Shown: positions 1-9,671 of the stretch, in pieces
Layout: each line of letters starts with the position of its first letter
Position numbering within the stretch: position 1 is the stretch's first letter
Assembly: GCA_963742955.1 (NCBI GenBank)
Contig: CAVUOA010000012.1
Span: 1-64,000, forward strand
Reading direction: 5' to 3'
Length of the DNA stretch: 64,000 nucleotides
Origin: CAVUOA01 sp963742955
Lineage (GTDB): Bacteria; Bacteroidota; Ignavibacteria; Tepidaquicellales; OLB5
Notes under the pieces: generated by a model
What the model was told of the DNA's origin: nothing
What the model saw: only the letters and a program-made list of their open reading frames with translations
Database searches by the model: none
Translations under genes and position numbers: made by a program

Positions 1-40
1 CACCAATCATATTACATTCAATTCATCTCTTCGATTTTTT

Positions 41-1468
41 TCAGGAGCCACTTTTTTCTTCAATTTCTTTTTTCTGAAGAAGGGTGTTTCTTAAGAGAGG
101 AATCGATTTCAGGTCTGATTTTTCTTTTGCCGAAACAATCTTCTTCAAAAAAGTAAAAAAACTTCTGTTTGGCGACCGGACTGATTTTGAAATTGAAGGA
201 TTTCTTTCCAGAAAATGCAATGATGAATCTATATGATATAAAAGAGCTTCAACTTCTTTTAATTCGTAATATGCCTGTGATATCAGTATCCTTGAGTCTA
301 TTTTGTCTTTTAAATTTACAAATCTGGCTTTCTTCAGGTCATCCAGTACTTTTTCGAAGTCTTTAGTCATGAAGTGCAGGTTCGCAAATGCAATTGCGCT
401 AATAGATTCCTGTAATTGGGGCTGGAGCTTTGATGTATAATTTTCCAAGAAATTTTCCGCCCATTTAAACTCTTTTACCGATAAAGCAGAATAAAATATT
501 TGCAGGTATGTTGCTCTCGGAATCTGTCCTTCGGGATAGTATACTAATCCTTCTTTAACCCGGAGTTTATTTAATTCAAACATAATCCTTCTGTATTTCA
601 TATTCCCGTCCATTGCGCGGGGAGAGCAGTAATTTAGTATCCAGTGCATTATGTTTCTTTTCTCGCTTAAAGTGAACCTGTTATAGTGCTGCCCGAATAA
701 TACTCTCAATGTATCGATGTGTTTTTCATCATTCGGTTTCAGAAATAACATTAATGCATGGTAATATATTCCAATCAGGAATGAAAATTCATAATTCTTT
801 TCACAGGCATAATTATAGATATTCATCAGGTCCAGATTTTTAGCAAACTCCATCGGAATATTAACATCAACCTTTAAGCCGTGGTCTTTCATTAAAATGT
901 TCATATCATTCAATCCCCCAACGGTCATTCTTAATGACAGCATGATTTGGTATTCGGAAGCTTTTGCTTTTGAATCACCCATTTTTCCTATCTGGTCAAG
1001 CCTGTGATAATAATTCTGTTTCACATCTTCCAGGTGTCCTTTATTTTCAAAATAATCATAATCTATTCCGCCGGTTTCAAGATTCTTTTCCAAATCATTC
1101 AGAATAGATAAGTAGCTTTTCATCAGTTTCCGCTTGCCCATTTCCGTAAGCAGCAGCTCTTTTCTTTTATAGCTTTGCTTGCCGAATGCAATAAGCTCCA
1201 GGTAATCTTTTGCCAGTTTTTCAAGCTGGGAAGAGATGTTCCACATTACCTGTTTATTGAATCTTTTTCCTTTGTACAGTATCGCGTAAAAGTATTCGCT
1301 GGTAATTAAGCTATCATTGAAATCAGGGTAAAACTTCTTAAGCTCATTGAAATATTTTACAATGATTTTTGATGAGTTGAAGTAAGGCGAGCTTAGGTAA
1401 ATTTCAAAGTTCCTGAATTCTTCCCCGGATAAGGTTTTCAGAATCCTGATTAATTTAGAGTCTTTCAA
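41..1468 (-). CDS. hypothetical helical protein, 475 aa
   Basis: I do not recognise a named family. The 475-residue product has no signal peptide and no membrane segment. It is rich in Lys, Glu, Leu, Tyr and Phe and reads as a largely alpha-helical, possibly TPR-like cytoplasmic protein; the part around residues 330-420 has Ala/Tyr/Leu spacing typical of helical repeats. Proteins of this look are common as uncharacterised genes in Bacteroidota and Ignavibacteria. The first ATG of the frame is used, but no clear Shine-Dalgarno sequence precedes it. The gene stands alone and points away from the divergent regulator gene at 1645. The coding call is secure; the function is unknown. Confidence 0.8.
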   Translation of the reverse strand: MKDSKLIRILKTLSGEEFRNFEIYLSSPYFNSSKIIVKYFNELKKFYPDFNDSLITSEYFYAILYKGKRFNKQVMWNISSQLEKLAKDYLELIAFGKQSYKRKELLLTEMGKRKLMKSYLSILNDLEKNLETGGIDYDYFENKGHLEDVKQNYYHRLDQIGKMGDSKAKASEYQIMLSLRMTVGGLNDMNILMKDHGLKVDVNIPMEFAKNLDLMNIYNYACEKNYEFSFLIGIYYHALMLFLKPNDEKHIDTLRVLFGQHYNRFTLSEKRNIMHWILNYCSPRAMDGNMKYRRIMFELNKLRVKEGLVYYPEGQIPRATYLQIFYSALSVKEFKWAENFLENYTSKLQPQLQESISAIAFANLHFMTKDFEKVLDDLKKARFVNLKDKIDSRILISQAYYELKEVEALLYHIDSSLHFLERNPSISKSVRSPNRSFFTFLKKIVSAKEKSDLKSIPLLRNTLLQKKEIEEKSGS

Positions 1469-1571
1469 TTTTAATTAGTTTCTTTAATGAAATATTCTAA
1501 AAAAACGAATAAAAATCAACAAATTTATGATATTAAATGTATTTAGGATGATTAGTTTTTTAAAATTTTTC

Positions 1572-1604
1572 TTTGCAGACCCCCAACATTATTATTTAAC
1601 TTTG
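1572..1604 (+). promoter_or_regulatory. Bacteroidota-type promoter (TTTG-N21-TAACTTTG)
   Basis: TTTG at 1572-1575 and TAACTTTG at 1597-1604 are 21 bp apart and match the known Bacteroidota -33/-7 pattern TTTG, about 20 bp, TAnnTTTG. Transcription would start close to 1611, inside the palindrome at 1610-1623, and read into the small regulator at 1645. The match is seen; use by this organism is inferred. Confidence 0.5.
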
Positions 1605-1609
1605 CCTCC

Positions 1610-1623
1610 GTGCACATGTGCAC
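1610..1623. promoter_or_regulatory. 14-bp perfect palindrome, probable operator
   Basis: GTGCACATGTGCAC is a perfect palindrome. It lies at the expected transcription start of the preceding promoter and 22 bp before the start codon of a ribbon-helix-helix-like protein. Ribbon-helix-helix dimers usually autoregulate by binding such short inverted repeats, so this is the likely operator. Confidence 0.45.
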
Positions 1624-1644
1624 AGTAATTATTAAACGGAGTCA

Positions 1645-1815
1645 ATGAAAATAAAAACAATCCCGAAGGGATACCGCTTAAAGCCCTCAACACATGAACT
1701 GATTGAAAAAGTACAGCAGAAGTTAAAATGCAGCAAAGACGCTGTACTTAGTGAGGCTGTTAGACTGCTTTACAAAACGTATAAAGAAAATAACATTAAT
1801 AAATTTAATAAATAA
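1645..1815 (+). CDS. small ribbon-helix-helix-like DNA-binding protein (56 aa)
   Basis: A 56-codon gene starting with ATG at 1645, preceded by the ribosome-binding sequence AACGGAG at 1635-1641. The order is a basic N-terminal strand (MKIKTIPKGYRLKPSTHE), a first helix (LIEKVQQKLKC), the turn SKDA and a second helix (VLSEAVRLLYKTYKE). This is the layout of a ribbon-helix-helix repressor of the CopG/MetJ/Arc class. The stop codon is only 4 bp before the S74 protein gene, so the two are probably cotranscribed. The upstream palindrome supports autoregulation. It could also be the antitoxin of a lost toxin, but no toxin gene is adjacent. Fold and role are inferred from this short sequence. Confidence 0.6.
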   Translation: MKIKTIPKGYRLKPSTHELIEKVQQKLKCSKDAVLSEAVRLLYKTYKENNINKFNK

Positions 1816-1819
1816 TATA

Positions 1820-3808
1820 ATGAAAAAGATATTAATACCGGTTTTATTTATTCTTTCTGTCAGTGCCTTTTCCCAGAACATTGTCAATACTCTTGGTTCC
1901 AACGGACAATTTTCTATAAAGGACGGCTCATCAACATTTTTTTCGCTTAGCCAGTCAACAGGCCAATTATCTTTAAGCAAGGGCCTGATTATCCCAAATA
2001 CGACAGGTTCGACGGATGGTGTTATTTATAAAGATAATGAATGGTTCATGCATAATTATGCGCCCTCCGGTTCAAATGGCGGGAACTTATTTATTGGTAA
2101 TTACTCGGGTAATTTTACGATGTTTGCTCCTTCGTCATATAATTCAAGTTATAATACCGCAGTGGGATATTTCTCACTCAGATTAAACCAAACAGGGTAT
2201 TATAACACCGCAATAGGAATGAATTCACTTTATTCCAACACAATAGGATATGAGAATACCGCAGTGGGGTGGGGGTCTTTATACCTGAACACAAGCGGAT
2301 ATCAAAATACGGCTGTTGGATTGCAAAGCTTATACAATAATACAACAGGACAAAAGAACACTGCAGTTGGTTACGCTTCATTAAATAACAGTACAACGGG
2401 AAGTTTTAATACAGCTCTGGGATATAGTTCAATGAGTTTAAATTATACAGGCTCAGAAAACACTGCGGTAGGATACTATTCTCTTATGTCTAATTCGTCA
2501 GGATACAGGAATACTGCTATTGGAAATTTTGCATTAACTTCAAATTCAACAGGTTATGAAAATACGGCCGTTGGGTATCAATCATTATGGGGTAATACTA
2601 CAGGTCATGATAATTGTTCTGTAGGGTATAATTCATTATACAGCAATTCAACCGGGTCCGGTAATACGGCGGTTGGGTTTCTATCGTTAACCACAAATAC
2701 CTCTGGCGACTACAATACTGCATTTGGCAGTCTTTCTCTTTCTGCCAATACAACGGGCTATTCAAATACAGGTGTTGGGGACCAATCGTTGCTGCAAAAT
2801 ACAACAGGATTTTATAATACTGCTGTTGGGTATAATTCTATGTGGGCAAACACAACAGGCAGTAACAACACAGCGATTGGGATTCAGTCATTATACTCAA
2901 ATACATCCGGTAATTATAATACTGCTTTGGGAGACGGCTCATTATCTTCAAATACTACTGGCGGCAACAATACTGCGTCAGGCTATTTGTCATTAACAAG
3001 TAATATCTCGGGATTTGAGAACTCGGCTTTTGGCTTTAATTCTCTATTTCTCAATTCAACTGGTTACGAAAATACTGCAGTAGGTTATAAATCACTATGG
3101 TACAATATTTCAGGTTATCAAAATACAGCAGTAGGGGATTCTTCATTAATGCATAATACGGGTAATTTTAATACAGCGTTAGGGTACAACGCAGGCTCTG
3201 AAGTAACTTCCGGTTCTAATCTTACACTAATCGGTAAAGATGCCAATCCGACAAGCAGTTCAGCAACAAACCAAATAACGCTTGGGAATAATCAGGTAAC
3301 TTCTTTACGATGTAATGTAACTTCAATTACATCCTTATCAGACAGGCGTGATAAAAAGAACATTAAAGACCTTGACCTTGGACTTGATTTCTTAATGAAG
3401 CTTAAACCCCGCCAGTTCAACTGGGATAAGCGCGAGTGGTACACAGACAATAAATCGGACGGAAGCAGGATGGAGAATACACCAACGGCGGGATTTATTG
3501 CACAAGAGCTTGACTCCGCAGAGACGCTTGAGAATGCCGAGTGGCTGAAGCTTGTATTGAAAGATAATCCTGATAAATGGGAAGCAACATACGGTAATCT
3601 CCTTCCTGTAGTCGTAAAAGCTGTTCAGCAGCTGAAGGATGAAAAAGATACGCAGATTGCAGGCCTGAAAACCGAGAATGAAAAGCTGAAAAAAGAAGTA
3701 TCACGGCTGCAGAATGTAGATGAAAGATTAGCAAAGCTCGAAGAGATTGTTAACAAGCTCAATTCCCAAAAAAATGAAACTGAGGAAGTCGAAATTTCGG
3801 AAAATTAA
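1820..3808 (+). CDS. secreted 17-residue-repeat protein with S74 self-cleaving chaperone
   Basis: A 662-residue protein. The start is the ATG at 1820, because it opens a Sec signal peptide (MKKILIPVLFILSVSAFSQ). Residues of about 110-480 hold some 20 copies of a 17-residue repeat with consensus NTAVGYxSLYxNTTGYx, probably a beta-solenoid or trimeric stalk. From Ser507 the sequence SDRRDKKNIKDL opens a Peptidase_S74 intramolecular chaperone domain, known from phage tail spikes, which drives trimer folding and cuts itself off N-terminal to that Ser. A C-terminal coiled coil follows. There is no T9SS signal. A frameshifted paralogue lies at 4965. The S74 and repeat calls are secure; the biological role (adhesin or surface fibre) is inferred. 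Confidence 0.85.
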   Translation: MKKILIPVLFILSVSAFSQNIVNTLGSNGQFSIKDGSSTFFSLSQSTGQLSLSKGLIIPNTTGSTDGVIYKDNEWFMHNYAPSGSNGGNLFIGNYSGNFTMFAPSSYNSSYNTAVGYFSLRLNQTGYYNTAIGMNSLYSNTIGYENTAVGWGSLYLNTSGYQNTAVGLQSLYNNTTGQKNTAVGYASLNNSTTGSFNTALGYSSMSLNYTGSENTAVGYYSLMSNSSGYRNTAIGNFALTSNSTGYENTAVGYQSLWGNTTGHDNCSVGYNSLYSNSTGSGNTAVGFLSLTTNTSGDYNTAFGSLSLSANTTGYSNTGVGDQSLLQNTTGFYNTAVGYNSMWANTTGSNNTAIGIQSLYSNTSGNYNTALGDGSLSSNTTGGNNTASGYLSLTSNISGFENSAFGFNSLFLNSTGYENTAVGYKSLWYNISGYQNTAVGDSSLMHNTGNFNTALGYNAGSEVTSGSNLTLIGKDANPTSSSATNQITLGNNQVTSLRCNVTSITSLSDRRDKKNIKDLDLGLDFLMKLKPRQFNWDKREWYTDNKSDGSRMENTPTAGFIAQELDSAETLENAEWLKLVLKDNPDKWEATYGNLLPVVVKAVQQLKDEKDTQIAGLKTENEKLKKEVSRLQNVDERLAKLEEIVNKLNSQKNETEEVEISEN

Positions 3809-3882
3809 ACAGGAAAACTTAAGCTTTACAAATCATGAAAAATCTTATTGCCAATTTTATAATTTTGCCTCACAGGAGAACT

Positions 3883-4914
3883 ATGCATAAAATTGTTATA
3901 ATAATTCTTATAACTGCTTCAAACGCTGTATGTCTGTATTCACAGATGACCTTAACTTCAGCATATAATCCTGTAATCGGGGATATTCAGTACCAGGTAA
4001 GCGTAGATACAACGGGAATATCTCCCGGAAATTCAGGAGCAAACCAGACGTGGAACTTCCAAAATCTTATAAGGATAGATAGTATTGCTGTCCGATTTAT
4101 AGACCCTGCTGCAACTCCATATGGAAGCAGCTTTCCGCAATCCAATATTTGCGCGCACGATACATGCTATGATTATTTTAAAACCAGCAGCCAGCAATTG
4201 GAATATGTCGGGTATAACTCGCAGAATCTTGTGGTTTTATATACCAATTTCGAGACTGTCATTTCATATCCGTTTACATACAATTCAACGGCTAATGATA
4301 ATTTTTCTGCAAATATAAATTCAGGAGGAGACGTAATAATCAGAACAGGCAGCGTTAACATTATTGGTGACGGTTACGGACTGTTAAACCTTCCTTTCGG
4401 AGCTTTTTTAAATGCGTTAAGGATAAAAAGTATTATAAATATAAAAGATTCTTCTACAACGTATCAGATGTCTGTAAATACAACATACACGGCATATGCC
4501 TGGTTCGTGCCCGGGAAGAAATTTTCGGTTTTTAATATATTATATTCAACAATTACCATTCCGGGTTACGGCACAGTAACAGGGAAGAATGTTTTTTACA
4601 ACCCGGTTAGTACTCCAATCGGTATAAGAACGATAAGTTCAAGCTTACCTCAAAATTTCAGCTTGAGCCAGAATTATCCCAATCCTTTCAATCCGTCAAC
4701 TACTATTACGTTCGAGGTTCCCTCCAGGTCAAATGTTACTCTGAAAGTTTATGATATTCTGGGCAGGGAAGTTTCTGCGCTTGTAAATCAGGAAATTAAT
4801 CCGGGCAAATATTCTGTGGATTGGGATGCAGGGAATCTGTCAAGCGGAACATATTTTTACAGGCTCCAAACTGAAAACTATTCTGAAACGAAGCTTATGG
4901 TGCTGACAAAATAA
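3883..4914 (+). CDS. T9SS type A sorting-domain secreted protein
   Basis: A 343-residue secreted protein. The ATG at 3883 is preferred over one at 3835 because AGGAG at 3874-3878 is well placed and a signal peptide (MHKIVIIILITASNAVCLYS) begins there. The body of about 240 residues is not recognised. The last 85 residues are a T9SS type A sorting domain (NFSLSQNYPNPFNPSTTITF, then ILGREVSALVN and SSGTYFYRL), which sends the protein through the type IX system to the cell surface. It lies between the two S74 paralogues in the same orientation. Localisation is secure; function is unknown. Confidence 0.85.
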   Translation: MHKIVIIILITASNAVCLYSQMTLTSAYNPVIGDIQYQVSVDTTGISPGNSGANQTWNFQNLIRIDSIAVRFIDPAATPYGSSFPQSNICAHDTCYDYFKTSSQQLEYVGYNSQNLVVLYTNFETVISYPFTYNSTANDNFSANINSGGDVIIRTGSVNIIGDGYGLLNLPFGAFLNALRIKSIINIKDSSTTYQMSVNTTYTAYAWFVPGKKFSVFNILYSTITIPGYGTVTGKNVFYNPVSTPIGIRTISSSLPQNFSLSQNYPNPFNPSTTITFEVPSRSNVTLKVYDILGREVSALVNQEINPGKYSVDWDAGNLSSGTYFYRLQTENYSETKLMVLTK

Positions 4915-4964
4915 CAAATAAAATAAATGCGAATTAACGGAATTAAAAAACATTACTTACTGAA

Positions 4965-7018
4965 ATGAAATTTTTAATAATAACATCCTTAACATTTTTA
5001 TTCGGTTCTGCCTTAATATCACAGAACATAACAAATACATTGGGCACAGGTGGTACGTTCAGCTTAAAGTCGGGGACAACAACATTTATGAGCCTGGGAC
5101 AAGTTGACAGCACACTGAATGTAAATTATAAATTAAAATTACCGGCAACTACCTCAACAGGCAGCGGAGTAATTTATGTTGGTAATAACAGTTTTTTGCA
5201 TTCCTATTCAGCTCCCGGTACAAACGGCAATAATCTTTTTTTAGGAATTAATTCAGGAAATTTTACCATGTCGGGGAGTATCGTTCAGGCAAGTTATAAT
5301 ATTGGTATCGGAAACAGTACTCTTAGCAGTAATACAACTGGCAGCTATAATATTGCAGTTGGGGTTGAATCATTGCAAAGTAATACAACAGGGTTTAGTA
5401 ACATTGGGCTTGGGGGCTACACTATGCAACACAACACGACCGGTCAGCAAAATACAGCCGTTGGGTATGCAAGTTTAGAAAACAATACAACAGGATATAA
5501 TAATACCGGATTGGGGACATATTCACTGCTTTCAAATACTACCGGGTTCTATAACACTGCACTGGGATACAGCTCAATGCAAAGTAATACAACTGGGGTT
5601 GGTAATACCGGTGTTGGCTTATTCACATTATTATCTAATACTACGGGAAACTTCAATTCAGTTTTAGGGTACGGTTCTTTAGACTTAAACACCACAGGTT
5701 CATACAATACATCTTTGGGATATTTTTCTTTAAATGTAAATACTACAGGTTCAAACAATGCTGCTGTGGGTACTTACTCTCTTCAGAATAATACTTCAGA
5801 CGGTAATACGGCAATGGGATATGCGTCACTTCGCGGTAACACTACAGGTTATAGCAATACCGCATTAGGGAATCTTTCATTATACAGCAATACCGTTGGA
5901 ACTAATAATACCGGAATCGGAACATCCGCTCTATATAACAACATCGACGGTTCCCAAAACACTGCTGTTGGTGACAGCGCTTCGTATTCCAATACTTCCG
6001 GGTTAAGAAATACTTCATTAGGGTGTTATTCGCAGCAGTTTAATACACTCGGTAATTATAATACCTCTGTTGGCGCACTATCGATGACACTAAATACAAC
6101 AGGGAGCTATAATACAACAGTCGGCACGATATCATCTTATTATAATACAACCGGAAACAATAACACTGCTATGGGATATTATTCATTGTACCACAATTCC
6201 AACGGCAGTGAAAATACCTGTTTAGGTTCTTTTTCTTCCCCAACAACTTCTGCATCAGAAAACACAACATTGGGCTATAAATCACTTTATTCTAACACTA
6301 CCGGCTGGCAAAATACTGCAATAGGTGATTCTGCTTTATATCTCAACACGGGCAACTACAATACTGCGCTTGGTTTCAACGCTGGCTCTCAGGTTACGTC
6401 AGGTTACAATCTTAACATGCCTTGGGATCGATGCAAATCCTTCATCCGGTACTGCAGCTAACCAGATAACGCTGGGTAATATTTACGTTACATCACTGCG
6501 CTGCGCAGTTACATCTATTACCTCATTTGTCAGACAGGCGCGATAAAAAGAATATAAAAGACCTTAACCTCGGACTTGATTTCTTGATGAAGCTCAAGCC
6601 CCGCCAGTTTAACTGGGATAAACGTGAGTGGTATACTAATAATAAATCAGACGGAAGCAAAATGGAGAAAACCCCGACTGCAGGATTTATTGCTCAGGAA
6701 CTTGATTCAGCAGAAACTACTGAATAATGCCGAGTGGCTGAAGCTTGTGCTGAAAGATAATCCCGATAAATGGGAAGCAACATACGGAAATCTCTTACCG
6801 GTAGTTGTAAAAGCTGTTCAGGAATTGAATCGAAGGAGAAATGAAAAAGCTGAAAATGCGGAGAAATAAAACAAGCTGAAGAACTGAAAGTTGAATCATT
6901 AAAAGATGTTAAAGAGAAGCTTGCAAAACTGGAAGAAACTCAGAATGAGCTTTTAAAGTATATCAAAAACAACTCAAATACTGAAATTAAAACTGTACAG
7001 AATACAACAGATAATTAG
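4965..7018 (+). pseudogene. second S74/17-residue-repeat protein, frameshifted
   Basis: A paralogue of the gene at 1820: signal peptide (MKFLIITSLTFLFGSALISQ), about 21 copies of the 17-residue NTxxG repeat, S74 chaperone and C-terminal coiled coil. Compared with the intact copy, single extra bases occur near 6420 (after NLNM), near 6533 (before SDRRDKK) and near 6716 (at SAET|LNNAEW). A further shift lies near 6830-6870, before a coiled-coil tail that runs to the stop at 7016-7018. The frames together still encode the whole protein. This fits recent inactivation or uncorrected sequencing error in a repetitive region. It ends 21 bp before the next gene. Confidence 0.75.
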
Positions 7019-7039
7019 ATAATTTTCAATCTCAATAAG

Positions 7040-9576
7040 ATGAAAAAAATAATATACTTACTGGTAACAATTGCAGTATTGTCGGCGCCGTCTCTGCTGA
7101 GGAGTCAGAGCAATGTCCTTATACAATCAGGCGCAAGCGTGGAAATTCAATCGGGAGCCGATATTTGTGCTGATACAAGGACATTACAGGGTATTTTAAC
7201 CGGCGCAGGGACATGGTGCCTTATACCGTCTGACGCCAAATGCACCCCAGCTGTCAAGTCCTTCATATAATGCAAATGCTCAGTTATTGACGGTTAATCT
7301 TATATGGCAGAAGAGCTTTGGCGCTGTAACATACCGGGTTCAGCTTTCGACTGATTCATTGTTTAATGTACATTATTGTAAATGACTCAACAGTAACGGA
7401 TTCAATAAGAACAGTATCAGGTCTTTCACCTTTGACATACTATTGGTGGCGGGTTAATGCAAAGGGTATAGGCGGAACGAGTTCGTATTCGGTTGTATAT
7501 AAGTTTAAAACACTTGGGTTATCCAAACCAGGTAGCGTTAATTAATCCGCCCAACAATGCTGTAAATCAGCCGGTATCGATTCAATTCAGGTGGAGCAGG
7601 GCATCGGAACAGACTGCTCCGTTTGCCAGTTTGGATGCTACGGATTTTAACAAGAAAGAAGCACCGAAAACCACTACAAAAGTACCTAATGTATTTATCA
7701 GACCCGTCAACTAATGCAGATGCAATAGGTAATTACTGGTATGAGATGGTAACCGATACAGTATCAATGGCAAATCTTAACCGTGATACAACACTGACAG
7801 ATACAACAAAATCAGTCAGCGGACTTGCAAATAATGTCAGCTATTACTGGAGAGTTAAAGCAAAGAACCAGATCGGGTGGGGTACATTCAGTTCATGGTG
7901 GCGATTTACAACAATATTAGCAGCACCGGTGGCTCCTGTTCTTATCAGTCCACCGAATAACTCGGTTGGACAGAACCAGTCTATTACGCTTGTGTGGCAT
8001 AAATCTTTAAATGCTACAACGTATAGAGTTCAGCTTTCTTTAGATTCATTATTTACTACTTTGATAGTGAATGATTCAACTCTCACCGATTCAGTAAAAG
8101 CTATATCCGGGTTAAACCCGTTAACTAACTATTGGTGGCGTGTAAATGCTAAGGGTATAGGCGGAACGAGTTCGTATTCGGTTATTTATAAGTTTAAAAC
8201 ACTTGGTTATCCAAACCAGGTTGCTTTAATAAATCCACCGAATAATGCTGTAAATCAGCCGGTATCGATTCAATTCAGGTGGAGCAGGGCATCGGAACAA
8301 ACAGACTCCTTTGCCAGTTTGGATGCTAAGGATTTTAACAAGAAAGAAGCACCGAAAACCACTACAAAAGTACCTAATGTATTTATCGACCCGTCAACTA
8401 ATGCAGATGCAATAGGTAATTACTGGTATGAGATGGTAACCGATACAGTATCAATGGCAAATCTTAACCGTGATACAACATTAACAGATACAACAAAATC
8501 GGTAAGCGGACTTGCAAATAATGTCAAGCTATTACTGGAGAGTAAAAGCTAAAAACCAGATAGGGTGGGGCTTATTCAGTTCATGGTGGCGCTTTACTAC
8601 GATTCTTGCAGCTCCTGTGGCTCCTGTATTAATTTCACCTTCAAATGGTTCAACAGGACAGCCTGTTTCACTGAACTTAGTATGGCATAAATCTCTTAAT
8701 GCGGCAACATACCGAATACAGCTTTCAACTAATTCAGGGTTTACCAGCTTTATTATAAATGATTCTACACTGACAGACACAGTAAGAGCGGTATCGGGAC
8801 TCAGCCAGCAAACTACATATTACTGGAGAGTAAACGCAAAGAATGCAGGAGGTACCAGCAGTTATTCTGCAGTATGGAGCTTCACCACACAGGCATTATT
8901 CCCAACCCTTACCTTAAAGGTATATCTTGAAGGATTCTATGCGCCTGAACCGGGAGATAATCCGGTCAAAGGCAATATGACCAAAGGTAATATTACCAAG
9001 GGTAAAATAAATGATTCACCTCTTTCCCAGGTGGCAGATACAGTAAACATATATCTTGCAGACAGTACTCAGGGGTATGCATTTGTGGATAGTGTGAAGA
9101 TATTATTGGGAGCAACGGGTTCGGTAACAACACCGTTCTCAAGGGTAACCACAGGGAGGTATTACATAGTAGTCCGCCACAGGAACCATCTTGAGACCTG
9201 GAGTAAATATGGTGTTAACTTCACAGGCGGTAATACAACAAGCTATGACTTTACAACAGCAGCAAATATGGCATACGGCGATAATATGAAACAGGTAGGC
9301 ACGGTATGGGTATTATACGGCGGCGACCCGAACCAGGACGGAGAAATAGGAGCACTGGATATCCCGATATTTATTTCACAGTTCGGAACCCAGGGCTACC
9401 TAAGCTGTGACTTCAACGGAGACCAGGACGTAACCGGTGTAGACCAGCAGATACTGATACTGAACTACGGTATAACCCTTTCAAGACCTTCTACAGTGGT
9501 TCTGAACCCTGCAAACCGCAAGGATTTGAAGGAAATACAGAAAACATTCAAAGAAATAAAGAAGAACAATAACTGA
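7040..9576 (+). pseudogene. secreted fibronectin-III-like repeat protein with dockerin-like end, frameshifted
   Basis: Starts with a signal peptide (MKKIIYLLVTIAVLSAPSLL). The body has fibronectin-III-like modules (YRVQLSxDSxF, then LTDSVxAISGL, then YYWRVNAKN). Near 8935-9480 is a domain of unknown type, then two calcium-loop segments (DPNQDGEIGALD and DFNGDQDVTGVD) typical of a type I dockerin-like module. There is no T9SS sorting domain. Single extra bases break the frame near 7240, 7370, 7510 (GGG for GG), 7700 (TCAGACCC for TCGACCC) and 8525 (GTCAAGC for GTCAGC), judged against the second internal repeat. Whether these are real mutations or errors cannot be told here. It may bind a partner through the dockerin-like end. 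Confidence 0.7.
7440..8610 (+). repeat. near-identical tandem repeat, about 689 bp offset
   Basis: The sequence around 7440-7920 recurs almost identically around 8130-8610; for example GGCGGAACGA occurs at 7471 and again at 8160. Each unit covers two fibronectin-like modules. The copies differ mainly by single-base insertions, which are the frameshifts described for the gene. Confidence 0.75.
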
Positions 9577-9594
9577 GAAATATAATTAAGACCA

Positions 9595-9620
9595 TCCCAT
9601 CCGGGTAAATCCGGATGGGA
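9595..9620 (+). terminator. hairpin after the dockerin-like gene
   Basis: TCCCATCCGG and CCGGATGGGA form a perfect 10-bp stem with a 6-base loop, 19 bp after the stop codon. Only a weak T-rich stretch follows, so it may be a weak terminator or an RNA-stabilising hairpin between this gene and the next. Confidence 0.5.
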
Positions 9621-9671
9621 TAACAATTTTAAAATAAAGAATTGTAAAATATTTAAGGAATCAAAATAATC

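Noticed and set aside
2140..3180. Possible CRISPR array (regular 51-bp periodicity)
   Set aside because: The periodicity is the coding sequence of the 17-residue protein repeat; there are no identical repeats with unique spacers and no cas genes. The same applies to 5290-6400.
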